Below are positions 47,561 through 58,298 of a stretch of 64,000 nt of DNA, in pieces (within the stretch, counting starts at the first letter, position 1; each line of letters starts with the position of its first letter). Source of the stretch: Rotaria socialis. Taxonomy: Eukaryota; Rotifera; Eurotatoria; Philodinida; Philodinidae. Location: contig CAJNYU010004660.1 in NCBI GenBank assembly GCA_905331475.1, positions 41,797 through 105,796 of the forward strand, written 5' to 3'. The notes beneath the pieces are model-generated. The model was not told the origin of the DNA, ran no database searches, and was given only the letters and a program-made list of their open reading frames with translations. The translations under genes and the position numbers were made by a program.

Positions 47561-49464
47561 TTTTTGTTCAAAACACAACATAATTCTGACAACTGAAGAA
47601 TTTACTGGTATTTTTATCCTCATTTTGACCTGGATCTTTTTGTAAACAAAAAGAACGATTCTTAGTAATCTTGGAAAAAAAATATTCTAAATCTCTTTCA
47701 AGTTTGTATAAAAGTTGCTTTGAGATTCTAACTATAGCAAGGAGTTAGTTTTTAATCCTATCAGGAAAAGAACATTGAAAATCATTAAATTAGGATGTTA
47801 ATTGGAATTTACACATCGGAAAATGTTTTCGTTAAATATTTAATTTTAATTTTAGTCAACAGCAAATTTTTCGAGAAAACTGCTTATAGTTTTGATTATG
47901 TTCGAAAAACAAATTTATAAATGTATGTTTTCAATCGAATTAAATTTTTTAAAAGCTCCAGGTACATCTTTAAATATAACTGAAATAAAAAATTCTCAAT
48001 ATATTCTTAAATAGAATTGAAATTTTAAATAAATGCGGAAACATCGGATTTACATCCGATTGTTATGTGTACTTCAAAAAGCGAAAATGTACATCCATTT
48101 TTTTCTATAAGGCATAGATCTCATCAAGATACATCCCTTCTCACTAAATTACAAGGAGAAAATACAGGCATGCTAAGTTAGCATGGGCCACACTGTATGC
48201 AACTCTATCCAGTGATCACTGACTCTACTCTCAGCGTGATATAATATCTTTAGAGATCACAGAAATTGAGCTCAGATTCGTGTTCAGCCTCGAAAACTGG
48301 ATAAGAACAGTTATTTTTGAATGGTTTTGTGTTTGTATCTAGCAGCATTACGATCTTAAGCAACCTCATGAATTTATAAGAGATATATGATAGATACAGG
48401 CATCAGTATTTTCATAATAAAACCATCAATAGTAATAGCTATCGAGTTCGGGTTTTTACCTTTCGATAGTCTTTTTGACTAGCTACAAAACCAGGCATTT
48501 GAGAAACCCCCAAACTACTGGTCATCTGAAACATATCTAGGCAATTTGGTTTCTAGATGCAGTTTTTGTGTATTTTGAGACCTTTTTCAGTCAATGTTTC
48601 GTTAAAGAACTACGATTTTTTTCAAAACTAATATCAGATTCAAAATCAGCGTTAAAAACTGAGTCGATTTATATATGTTGTGGATAATTGTGAGGAAAAA
48701 ACGTTTTTTTGAAAAATCCCTGTACTCCCCCTCAGGGATGGTCTAGTCAATAATGACAATTTTTTCGATAACTCAACCATTTCTTGACGGATCCTTCTTA
48801 TCTTCGAACTCGACTGAGACATTGATAAGGCTGAACTGTGTAGAAAATTTCCTCATGATCCAACTCTCCTTTCGAAAGTTATCGTGTAAACGGACAGGTG
48901 GATGGACGGACGGACACACTGACCGATTCCAGAGTGTACTCACTTTTTGAGTACACAAAAAATAGTAAATTTCACCGACGAAAATAGACGTGTAAAATGA
49001 TATTGTATTTTCAGAATTTTTTTGAAATAATTTCTATCTATATAAAATTCAAATATAAGTTTACATAAGTCAGAAATTACTATGTTAAACGCTGAAGTGA
49101 TATAAAATGACATTTCACATCCAGCTCGGTAACCTGATCGGTATGTAAACTGAAAGCCTAGAGGTCGATACTCTATGTGTTCATTTCTCTTATATTCTAT
49201 TTAGAAAATCCTGCAAAGATCCTTCAAGAAACTGATAACATGCGCAATGAAATCCAGTTAAATCCTACGATGATCTTGTCAAGAAATTTGATAATATCTT
49301 CGAGAAGACCCAGCCAAATCTTGAAAGATACAATCAGAAATCCTTTTTTCCAATTCTGAATTATTGAAATCCTGAAAGGATCCCACACTTTCGTGGCTAC
49401 ACATTTCTTTATGGAATCATCAATTTCCTGGCACAATCTTGATTTAAAAAACAATGGTGAACTC
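47561..49464. other. Intergenic; repeat-like scraps
   Basis: 48715-48950 is a transposon-like tract (CTCCCCCTCAGGGATGG, then GGATGGACGGACGGACAC) whose two overlapping small frames are unlikely to be genes. 49200-49450 carries AAATCCTG/AAGATC words like the preceding array. The rest is AT-rich. Confidence 0.45.
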
Positions 49465-49663
49465 CACTGCAAAAAAAACGGCAGAATAATGAACGCTTGC
49501 CCTTGATTTTGTTTTCCTAAAAACCCTTGAAGGGTTTATGCGCATGCCATATACCCTATGAAGGGTATATGAGCCGAAGGGTTTGTTATCGCAAGGGTAT
49601 ATGAATTTAAAAAGGGTACATGAAACGGCTTTAAGGGTTTTGTATTTCATGATTTTATTCAAA
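49465..49663. mobile_element. Small TIR element, AAGGGTATATGA word family, diverged copy
   Basis: Begins CACTGCAAAAAAAACGGCAG and ends with the weak inverse ATTTTATTCAAAGTG. The interior repeats AAGGGTTTATG/AAGGGTATATGA at least seven times in both orientations. CGGCAGAATAAT next to the left end matches the inside of the right end of 50443-50675. Confidence 0.6.
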
Positions 49664-49776
49664 GTGTTTATTAATAAACGGATAGGTGTAGATTAATATA
49701 CGTATTTCCAAAATCAGTTTATTATACAACAATCAGGGGTAGATTGAGAGTGTGAGCGTGGGTGTCGGTGTGCCTT

Positions 49777-50440
49777 AAAGCATCGACTAATTCGAAAATA
49801 AAATAATAAAAGAGCTTGTGCTATAATTTAAAATAAATGCAGTTTAAGTTCGCCAACGTATTTCGTGTTATTTTATTGAAATAATAAACAATCATCAAGG
49901 TTCTGCATTCGATAATATAAGCGCAAAACAAGAGTGAGCAATCGGCAAGTAAATAATTTTCGAGTTTAATAACAACAGTGGAAAAGCGTTCTTGAGACTA
50001 GTCTAGTTTGTGTTGACATTAAAAAGAAATATTTTGAAAAACTTATGCGATACTCAAGCACTTCTTGATAGTAAAGAATATTGTCTTTCATACTATGTGA
50101 ATAAATATTCCATTATCATCTTGATTGACTTCAATATTTCAATTACATGTAATATTCCAATTGCCTGTAGCCGCAGAATCGAGGTGAATATAATTCAAAT
50201 CAATTATAATTTCAATCGGGTCGAGTAATTTGAATAGTTTGTATCGACATTTACAGGGAGCATATTTTAGGAGACTTCTTCAGATGAATTAAACTTTTTG
50301 AACGTTCCTTTTAAACGCCTACAACTTCAACAAGTTTCTTTGGTAGGGCCAAAATAGGCGTGGTAGATGTCTTTTCTTTTTAAATTAGTTTTGGGTGTGG
50401 ATGTAACTTCATTGCAAGACATCAGCAGTGCCACACACAC
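49777..50440 (+). repeat. Left arm of long inverted repeat
   Basis: Inverse of 53780-54444. It contains a 72-residue frame (50010-50228, starting LTLKRNILKNLCDTQALL) of unknown meaning, which is conserved only because the arms are nearly identical. Confidence 0.85.
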
Positions 50441-50442
50441 CA

Positions 50443-50675
50443 CACTGTAAAAAAAGGATTTATGAAAGTGCAACGTGTCACATACCCTTTTTTTTCTGTT
50501 CTTGAAAAATCTAATAAACCCTTTTTCTAAATCATAAACCAAAAACCGTTTACTATGTTCGTCATATACGGAAAAAAGGGTTTATGATACGTTCCACTTT
50601 GATAAACCCTTTTTTTTATTAAATACCCTATCAAAAACGTTTTTCCGTGAATTATTCTGCGATTTTTTTACAGTG
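50443..50675. mobile_element. 233-bp TIR element of the AAGGGTTTATGA word family
   Basis: Ends CACTGTAAAAAAA and TTTTTTTACAGTG form a perfect 13-bp inverted pair. The interior consists of repeated ATAAACCCTTTTTT/AAAAAAGGGTTTATGA words. It has inserted into a CACACCCAC array at the inner edge of the left arm (CCACACACACCA before, CACCCACACTAC after). It is non-coding. Confidence 0.8.
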
Positions 50676-50727
50676 CACCCACACTACACCCACCGATCCA
50701 CACCCACCACCCATACCACACTCACAT
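50676..50727 (-). repeat. Telomere-like C-rich tract
   Basis: CACCCACACTACACCCACC and similar bases continue for about 50 bp. The complement is a degenerate GTGTGGGTG repeat resembling, but not equal to, the TGTGGG repeat of Adineta. Confidence 0.55.
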
Positions 50728-51339
50728 CTTATTGGATTACTGTGAGATATGCAATTTTAATTGATTAATTGTACTAGTTTTGACTTTGTTCTTCATGTTG
50801 GATATACATTTATATATCCATAAGATATTTTCAAATATGCAGGTGAGTCTTGATTCAAGACTCTTTAATGATAGAGCTAATAATATTATATAGTATTTGA
50901 TTGTTTAAATGTCTGATGATGATGATGATCGTCTGTGAAACGATCGAAAGGCTTTGTATAATGCGGCAAATCTTTCTGTTATAAGCTAAGCCATACCTCA
51001 GAATAGTTAAATTGAGAAAGGATTTTTCTCATTTTATCTGTGGCCAGACTTGAAATAAAAAGAATTCTTTCCTAGGAAGCAGATTAATAGGATGTAGAAA
51101 TTGTGTGCTTGAAATCAACAAGTTTCCATGCTAAAAAATAACTGTTATGAACTTTGAAAAACAAAAAAAAAACAGTTTCGATCATCGTTTGTTTTTCTCA
51201 AATGTCGAACAATGACGAATGAGTCATGAACGCTTTTCTGAAATTATTTACTCAAAATCAAGCATACACTAAATAGGAAAATGAATACATGAAAGCTTGA
51301 TTTATCCAATAGATTTCAGTTAATATGACGAACATATTC

Positions 51340-51816
51340 TCAAAATCTGCGGCATGAAAACCAGGTACAGCGACAATCTCTACTACTAGAATATCTTTCA
51401 CATTGACTGGACAGTATACATCCTCCCCCACACGTGCCACGAACAGGTACTCTGGATGCATTCGGTATCCAAGGAGTATCGAAGGATTTACTAACGATTC
51501 GATTCGTTTTTCTCCATATTATCTGTATCCATCCCCTTTGTGTTGGATTCAATGACGCGATGAAATCCTCTACGTCTTTGCCAGCCACGTCGTTTTGATC
51601 CTGTTCTCCGGCAGTTCCGATTGCCTTGTTAACGATTGTATCATATAATTCATTTCGAATTTGAGTCCACCGGGTCTGCTGTTCTGGTTCCAATGAATTC
51701 ACAAAATTTTCTTCTCCTTCGAAAATATCTTGCACCGCCTGTTGATCAACAATTGGCGATGTTGAAACACAGATAAGAAATAGCACCGACGCAACTATTC
51801 CAGTTACTACGTGCAT
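51340..51816 (-). CDS. Secreted precursor with C-terminal six-cysteine (knottin/cyclotide-like) peptide
   Basis: 158 residues from ATG 51816. A signal peptide (about 1-19, VVTGIVASVLFLICVSTS) precedes an acidic pro-region that contains two related segments: ENFVNSLEPEQQTRWTQIRN and EDFIASLNPTQRGWIQIIWR. After the basic site VPVR comes GTCGGGCILSSQC followed by ERYSSSRDCRCTWFSC. The cysteine spacing is C-3-C-5-C-8-C-1-C-4-C, which resembles that of cystine-knot miniproteins such as cyclotides (C-3-C-4-C-n-C-1-C-4/5-C). I recognise no named family; whether it acts in defence, signalling or as a toxin cannot be told from sequence. It is the only intact gene within the long inverted repeat. Its Met is preceded by AT-rich DNA with no clear promoter. 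Confidence 0.7.
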   Translation of the reverse strand: MHVVTGIVASVLFLICVSTSPIVDQQAVQDIFEGEENFVNSLEPEQQTRWTQIRNELYDTIVNKAIGTAGEQDQNDVAGKDVEDFIASLNPTQRGWIQIIWRKTNRIVSKSFDTPWIPNASRVPVRGTCGGGCILSSQCERYSSSRDCRCTWFSCRRF

Positions 51817-52579
51817 TGTCCTCTATTTCAATTTGGTAATCGAATGGAGAATGATATTCGTATGACAGGCACAAATATATGACCGAATATTTTATATATC
51901 GAGATCAATATTTTTTTCTGAGAATAAGCAAACATACATCTTAACCCACTCAGTGAAAGATTATATTAACGTTTCAAACTCTTCACAAATCTCACTTCTC
52001 AGACATGTTCTTAGAGCGACACGATATCGAATTTCTTCCATTCTGAATAGAGTGTCTGAAAGAATATTTGATAACCTTATCACCGATTTAGTCGAGTGCA
52101 GTGAATTAATGTTATCGCTCATTGGTTAAGACGAAAAGCGGATTTTAACAATAGTTAAAACAAACTGCTAAAAAGTCATTGGGAGATAGCATCAAAGCAC
52201 AGTGTCAATCAACGTACTCGGCTAAGAATTCATCTAACGCCTTTTGTTTTTGTCAGAAACACAGGTTCATCCTTAGCAGAATGTATACATTGCGAATTTT
52301 TCCCAAATGGAATGTATTCATTATCAGGTATTAGGAAGAGTGGGGCGGAGCGCCAGCAGGCCTCACATTAGGGCATAGCAGCAGCTGTGATCGATACGTG
52401 TAATGCTTATGCAGCTACACTACCTACCAACACCCAAACCAACCCATCTGCACACGTACACGTCAAAGTTCAAGATATAAAGCTCTCTTAATTCATATCA
52501 CTTGAGACTTCCATAACGATATCAAAGATCAATTGGAAATTCCATGGGAATCCAACAAGAATCCTCAGAATCACGGTAA
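51817..52579. other. Intergenic inside the inverted-repeat loop
   Basis: No gene seen; a short CACCCAAACCAACCCATC tract lies near 52430. Confidence 0.5.
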
Positions 52580-53257
52580 ATATTCTTTTCGCCGAAAGCC
52601 ACTTCCACGAAATACAGATCGCAGAAATTCTGCGAACTGCATTTCGTTAAAGTGACACTTCCGTGATGTGATTATCGGCGAAGTGGCTTTTAGCGAAGTT
52701 ACTGTCAGCGATGTGACTATCTGCGATGTTTAAATCGATGATCGAATTTATCAGTTAATCATTAAGTTAAGCAAGTGATTCAATAAAGTCCTAACTTGAT
52801 GCTAAGTTAGCTTCTAACTTGGCTTCAACTTGATTCCTAATTTAACACCAAGTTTGTTTACTAGCTTGATGAAACTGACAACCAACTTGACGTAGCATCC
52901 ATTGAAGTTAGTCACTAAGTTGTTTTAGTACTAACGCTTTTCTGATAGATTATCGGAAGCACTTCGGCGATCTGCATTTTGATGAACTTGATATTGACTA
53001 TCTTTATTTCGGCGGTGTCCATATCGATGATCTTTCTGCTCAATAATCTTCATTTCGGCGCGAGTTTCGGCGATCAGACTGTTCTGTGATCTCAATTTCA
53101 GCGATGTTGTACCCAACCAGAATCACATGGGAATTCAGAGAATCTTGGGACAGTGTACCTGTGGGGTGTGAATGTGAATGTGAGTGTGGCTGTGCGTTTG
53201 GGCTTGTGGATAGATGTTTTGCTCCAGGAGAAGATCTACCCACACTCACACCCTCAA
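52580..53257. repeat. Composite degenerate word mosaic (CGCCGA, CTAACTTG, GTGTGAATG)
   Basis: 52585-52740 repeats TTCGCCGA/GCGAAGTG/GCGATGTGA; 52745-52930 repeats CTAACTTG/AAGTTAG; 52950-53110 returns to TTCGGCGAT; 53155-53257 is GTGGGGTGTGAATGTGAATG followed by CCCACACTCACACCCTC. The order matches 6255-6480. Confidence 0.6.
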
Positions 53258-53740
53258 GAGTCTCTGGGAAAAGTTCATTGATACAAATGGTTTAAGAAAG
53301 GAATAACGACTCTTGAAACTCTTGAACAGATCGGACTGTGTCCTGGACTTAGTCGAGTATTAAATTGGTTGGTGAACTTGTATTTACAATTGTTACTCTA
53401 TAGTTACGCATTTTCCAAAACAAAGGATACAACAGGATTTGAGGGTGGGTGGCTTGCTATGATCTGCACTCTACTTACAGCTCTCAGCCCAATCGGTGCT
53501 TTAATACTTCTTACACGGCTTGAAGTTAGTGTTGCAGGACTGACGATCATATTCGTGAGTGACACACTGCTCATTATGTCTATGATGCTGGCTTCGATCA
53601 TGATATGGGAAATAAACAAGGAATCTACAAAACCACCAGAAAAAACTTCGAGCAAAATGGTGGCACGTGAATCTTGTGAAATGGTCGTTATTGGGGGTAC
53701 AACTCAACATCAATCACCTCGAATCGACAAAGAGAGATGA
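53258..53740 (+). pseudogene. Fragment of the multi-TM membrane protein family of 60009-60893
   Basis: Homologous to the C-terminal half of the protein encoded at 60893-60009. TCTCTGGG at 53262 aligns to the SLGSVTCYRW codons and the frame then runs KWFKKGITTLETLEQIGLCP, LNWLVNLYLQLLLYSYAF, LTALSPIGALILL and ends after VARESCEMVVIGG at 53740. The codon aligned with the conserved Cys is TGA (53279-53281). The 5' half is absent: homology begins within a few bases after CACACCCTC, and after the stop the sequence becomes GAGGGTGTGGATGTGAATC. A gene piece is thus bounded on both sides by telomere-like words. Confidence 0.75.
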
Positions 53741-53779
53741 GGGTGTGGATGTGAATCGGCGGGTGTGGTAAGGGTGGTG
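53741..53779 (+). repeat. Telomere-like G-rich tract
   Basis: CGGCGGGTGTGGTAAGGGTG and GTGTGTGTGTG join the pseudogene to the right arm; it is the mirror of the C-rich tract beside the left arm. Confidence 0.55.
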
Positions 53780-54444
53780 TGTGTGTGTGGCACTGCTGAT
53801 GTCTTGCAATGAAGTTACATCCACACCCAAAACTAATTTAAAAAGAAAAGACATCTACCACGCCTATTTTGGCCCTACCAAAGAAACTTGTTGAAGTTGT
53901 AGGCGTTTAAAAGGAACGTTCAAAAAGTTTAATTCATCTGAAGAAGTCTCCTAAAATATGCTCCCTGTAAATGTCGATACAAACTATTCAAATTACTCGA
54001 CCCGATTGAAATTATAATTGATTTGAATTATATTCACCTCGATTCTGCGGCTACAGGCAATTGGAATATTACATGTAATTGAAATATTGAAGTCAATCAA
54101 GATGATAATGGAATATTTATTCACATAGTATGAAAGACAATATTCTTTACTATCAAGAAATGCTTGAGTATCGCATAAGTTTTTCAAAATATTTCTTTTT
54201 AATGTCAACACAAACTAGACTAGTCTCAAGAACGCTTTTCCACTGTTGTTATTAAACTCGAAAATTATTTACTTGCCGATTGCTCACTCTTGTTTTGCGC
54301 TTATATTATCGAATGCAGAACCTTGATGATTGTTTATTATTTCAATAAAATAACACGAAATACGTTGGCGAACTTAAACTGCATTTATTTTAAATTATAG
54401 CACAAGCTCTTTTATTATTTTATTTTCGAATTAGTCGATGCTTT
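53780..54444 (-). repeat. Right arm of long inverted repeat
   Basis: Inverse of 49777-50440, nearly identical. It is followed at 54446 by CACACCCACACCCAGAACAC. Confidence 0.85.
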
Positions 54445-54590
54445 AAAGCACACCCACACCCAGAACACACTAGAAAACATCAATAATCGCTATTGTTCTG
54501 TTAAGGCTTTTACGTATAATATGGCATGTTTTTTTTGGTCGAAATTTTAATTTTATTCGTAAAGTTTATTTTGAATTGGTCTGCGTATGC

Positions 54591-55163
54591 TCAAAATGCA
54601 TATTTTACGCATGCACCCGGTGGTCGCTTGTCAAAGTACAGCTGACAAATGTCTCTTGGTACAGCTGGATCTTTACAACAATTTTCCCATGGTACTACAT
54701 CATGGCGATGGTGTGCAGCCAATTGAGATAAATCGAAAAAGCTGTCCGGTGCTCGTTCGCGATCCAATGTGCCAGCACCTTGATGTGGATCCTTTATCCA
54801 AACACCATTTTTGTCATAACAACATTGAGCACCAGGTCCCGTGCTTTTATATGCAAAGCGATAGCATCCATGCGCACCTTTGTGATACTTACATGTATTT
54901 GGGTGCTGACTTGCTATACAGGCTGGATCTGTTTTCCATATTTTAGAGCCGTCATTAAATTCCTTTGGAAATTTTGCTGGTACGTGACAGGGACACTTTC
55001 GTGTTTGTTCCAAAAATATTGATGGATCTGGTTCGGCGCCATGCCACGTTTCACATAGCGCTATTTTTTTTGCTACATCGGTCGATCGAATATTTCCGTG
55101 AGGAAGAACATATCCTTTAAGACAGACAACTGTCATCGTCAGAAGAAGAAAAATCGCGAGCAT
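54591..55163 (-). CDS. Secreted AMOP-domain-like protein, 190 aa
   Basis: Single exon from ATG 55163. A hydrophobic leader (LAIFLLLTMTVVCLKGYV) indicates secretion. Residues about 38-185 show the AMOP pattern found in isthmin, SUSD2 and mucin-4: CETW, KCPCHVPAKF, DPACIASQHPNTCKYHKGAH with CYRF, PGAQCCYDKNGVW, GAGTLDRERAPD, HRHDVVPWENCC. Cysteines are numerous and paired, consistent with a disulphide-rich extracellular fold. Unlike most family members it consists of this domain alone. AMOP domains act in adhesion and extracellular signalling; the role here is unknown. It lies 120 bp outside the long inverted repeat. Confidence 0.82.
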   Translation of the reverse strand: MLAIFLLLTMTVVCLKGYVLPHGNIRSTDVAKKIALCETWHGAEPDPSIFLEQTRKCPCHVPAKFPKEFNDGSKIWKTDPACIASQHPNTCKYHKGAHGCYRFAYKSTGPGAQCCYDKNGVWIKDPHQGAGTLDRERAPDSFFDLSQLAAHHRHDVVPWENCCKDPAVPRDICQLYFDKRPPGACVKYAF

Positions 55164-56725
55164 GATATACGAATATTAACTCAGAAAGTGGGAATGTATT
55201 CTTCATTGTCGACGACATTTTATATAGAACTAAAAATGCACATTTTTTGGTAGTTAAAAGATTAAGTCGAGATTATGTACTTCAAAATTGTGGCTTATTT
55301 ATTCGAACTGATTAGAATTACCGTACAATATTAGCATTGTAATTCGTCTCTATTTAACGATTATGGCATTGCTTTTAAACGTGTAAATTTACTTGATATA
55401 AACTGCCAGTTAGACTAGAAGGCGCATTATAATCTTCGTTTAGAGTTAGTGTGATCCATCACTAGCGCTAATTTGTTTTGCTGTTAAAGTTATTGATCTG
55501 CCTCTTTTAGTGCATCAGGCAATGTCTGAACTATGTTATGAACATCGGATTCCGAATAGTGCCTATGAAACTAGGTGGAGTGATAGCCGGTGGATTTTGA
55601 GGTAGTCTTTTTCATGCGGCAAAATATTATTAGTATTTTCTCAGTTAGGTTCGAGCACTCGATTTCTCAATTAGATCTTTCATACAATAGTATGGGTGCG
55701 GATGATAATTTGGGTGTGTATGGAATGGTAGTTGGTTTGGTATAGCTTCGTCTTGGTGTACATGTCAGCGTACATTTTCATATGAGTGGATGAAATTGAG
55801 TTAGTAGATGTGCGTATTCATGCGGTTTTTTTTTGGGACTTGGTGTCAATATTGTTATCGTTAAACTCGTGATTGAAATCGCCTACAAGGACATCAACAG
55901 TCTTCTCGGATTTGATCATACCAAAAGTACAGTCATCTCCATTTATTCTTTTATTTCCTGTCCTTCATTACATGTTCTCTCTTCGAGTATCCATGTCGAT
56001 GCTGTTGTCGTATGGGTGTGGTTATAGATGAAGAATAGGCCCATACCGACAGTGTCCTTGAATGACATCCAGCAACATAAAACATACTGTAATGTGTCAG
56101 AAGAAACGCAAGATATCATTTCCTAAATTGCTTCTAGGATATTCCTAGATTTGCTTTTCTTTCTTTTTTAGTCGTTGTGATTTATTCTAGTTTTGGCGAA
56201 TAATCTCGTTTCTGCTCAATTTTTGACACTCTTATGAAAGGCCTGAGAAAATGCAGAAAATCAGATTTATTTGCTGAGTCCAGTCTGCATTTGAAGACTT
56301 TGAAAATATCATAAAACTACGACGAACGCAAAGCGTGCATTCTTCAAAGTTTCTTTTTTCTTCATCGGCGATTTCTATCTAGAAATAGCTATTGAAATTG
56401 TATTCAGCAGTGATAACGTAATCGAATTGATAAAATCTCTGAGAAACATTTTCGTATGCAGATTCAGTGGTTTAAGTAATGGAAATGAATTTTAATCAGT
56501 AATGAAATTATGATTTCCTGTATGAGAAGTCAATCTTTTGCCATTCTTGGTTGTAATGTGAAATAATATGATATGTTTGATATTAAATAAACGCAATAAC
56601 TATAAATCTGGTATATTATTTATCAAAGAAATCACGAATAAAGCATTGCATGTAATTTAAATAATATGAAATTTAAAAAAAGAGATAAACTACGTCATTT
56701 TTAATCAAAAAATTAGGTTTTGTTG
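55164..56725. other. Intergenic, no gene seen
   Basis: GGGTGCGGATGATAATTTGG and neighbouring GGGTGTG words at 55690-55760 and 56010 are further telomere-like scraps. The rest is AT-rich. Confidence 0.5.
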
Positions 56726-57761
56726 CCCACGAAAAAATAAACCGTATGAAACAGCGTTTTAACGCAAACTTTTAGAAGAAAACACTGCTATATCGTTTTA
56801 GCGCATCGTTTTCTCTCTCTAACGCATTCAAACGTATGTTTTTGTGTATGTAACACGTCGAAATGCGTTCTTTTTTTTATTTACAATGATTCTTTTCAAC
56901 TTAAAATACGACTTTAAAACATCGTTGAAAAGTATTTTATTTTGTACGCATTTATAGCCTTTAATTTGCTCTGCTTCTCAGTGAATTTCTTATCCACGAG
57001 TTTTTTCCTTAAAAAAAAACTTTTCTTGTAGACACTCGAGAATACATATTATAATTTATATTTTTAACTATACAATGTTTACATAAAAGCCTAGTGCTCT
57101 TTATTTCCGTCCTGATAACTGAAATATTTATACTTAATTGCTATTTAGAATTTTTTCCTGCTATATCGAAAATTAGATTATTGAAACAGCTGGAAGTAAA
57201 AACCACTGAAAAAATCACAATTAATATTGTGAAAATACTATGATTAAGCCATTTATATTTGAAAAAAATTGTTAGGCCCGAAAAAATGACTTCAAAAATG
57301 TTTTTTTAAACAATTAAATTTGTTTTTGTATAGAACGAGTTTAATTTATTTTAAAAGTCACTTCTCGAAATTTAAATTTACTTTGCGTTTAGAATGCATA
57401 GAATTAAAAATATATCCTTCAATTCAATATATATATATAGACATTGCATTTCTATTCTGATATCAGTAAGTCTAACTCAATATTATCAGGTAAATGAAAT
57501 CGAAAGTTCCTAGTTCAAATCTGTTCTACAGTGGAATGAAAAAAATTATCAAATAATAGAAACGCGTTCCAAGAACGGTCGTTTCAGTTCTGGGGAAAAT
57601 GCGCTCTCCGTAAACCTATCGTAATTACATTCTTGCGTTATCCATCGAAAAGAAAGCGTTTCAATGCGTTCGAAAAAGTGCGTTTTAAGTCTAGCAAAAA
57701 CATGTGAACAAAAAAAAGAACGCGTTCAAATGCAGATTTCAGTGAAATGTTTTTTCGTGGG
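56726..57761. mobile_element. 1.04-kb TIR element, AACGCGTT word family
   Basis: Perfect 12-bp inverted ends CCCACGAAAAAA and TTTTTTCGTGGG. Both flanks inside the ends are built of words such as AACGCATTC, AATGCGTT, GAACGCGTTC and AAAGCGTTTC (56755-56880 and 57555-57735); the middle is plain AT-rich DNA. No reading frame. I see no unambiguous target duplication. It ends 17 bases before the hAT transposase fragment. Confidence 0.72.
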
Positions 57762-57778
57762 TTCTATTACAATGTTTC

Positions 57779-58298
57779 GATTTATCAAAGAATGATTTAA
57801 AAGTATCATCAAAGCCTTATCAAGAATTAGATGAATATATGAAATTGAACGGTCAAATCAATGAAGCTGATGACATTTCATTGTTTTGGTTAACACACAA
57901 ATCAAAATTTCGAACATTATTTTCCATTGTGCAAGATTATTATGCCGTACCAGCTGCAAACACAACGATAGAAAGACTTTTTTTCGTCAGCAAAAAACAC
58001 AGTTACAGATAAACGGATTAGTCATGGTACAGAAAAAATCAACAAATTATTATTCTTGCAAAATGATTTAGCACAATTAAAACAGTTTGATAAAAAAATT
58101 CGTGATGTAGCTAGTGCAACTGATACAAAAAGGAAAGTAACTCATCATGACAAAAAATCTACTGAAATATCATTACACAATGAAGAGCAATTTAGAAGTT
58201 CAACAGCAGCAAAGAAATTGAAAAAAGACGAAGAAGACGATACTTTTATTTGCGATGACGATCAGGATGATAAAGAAAACGACGAGTTGTACTGTTAA
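57779..58298 (+). pseudogene. hAT transposase C-terminal remnant
   Basis: Translates as SKNDLKVSSKPYQELDEYMK, then ISLFWLTHKSKFRTLFSIVQ and DYYAVPAANTTIERLF, the hAT dimerisation region (WW/FWxxxxxxFPxLxxxAxDxLxxPxxSxxxER-F). At a run of seven T (57978-57984) the frame slips; removing one base in thought continues as SSAKNTVTDKR, and LLFLQND is then read to the stop at 58296-58298 after a Lys/Asp-rich tail. The catalytic N-terminal parts and BED finger are absent. It is a dead 3' fragment. Confidence 0.85.

Larger units (their letters stand above)
49740..54471. mobile_element. 4.7-kb structure with nearly identical long inverted arms and telomere-like ends
   Basis: The left arm 49777-50440 and right arm 53780-54444 are inverted copies of about 665 bp. 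By eye I found a single difference in the stretches compared (L/F codon in the 73-codon open frame at 50010 and its mirror at 54211). Outside each arm lie GTGGGTGTxGGTGTGC-type bases (49757-49773 and the inverse at 54446-54460), and inside each arm further GTGTGGATG/CCACAC words. The 3.3-kb loop carries a TIR element, a secreted peptide gene and a gene fragment. No transposase is visible. It could be a foldback transposon or a subtelomeric inverted duplication. Confidence 0.7.

Noticed and set aside
48753-48958. Overlapping frames on both strands near GGACGGACGGACAC
   Set aside because: Simple-sequence and transposon-like context; no protein motif.
49118-49175. tRNA-like stretch (GCTCGGTAACCTGATCGG and AGGTCGATACTC)
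   Set aside because: Box A/B resemblance only; no acceptor stem or cloverleaf can be paired.
50010-50228. 72-codon frame also present at 53993-54211
   Set aside because: Conserved only because the inverted arms are nearly identical; no motif, AT-rich composition and no evidence of coding selection.
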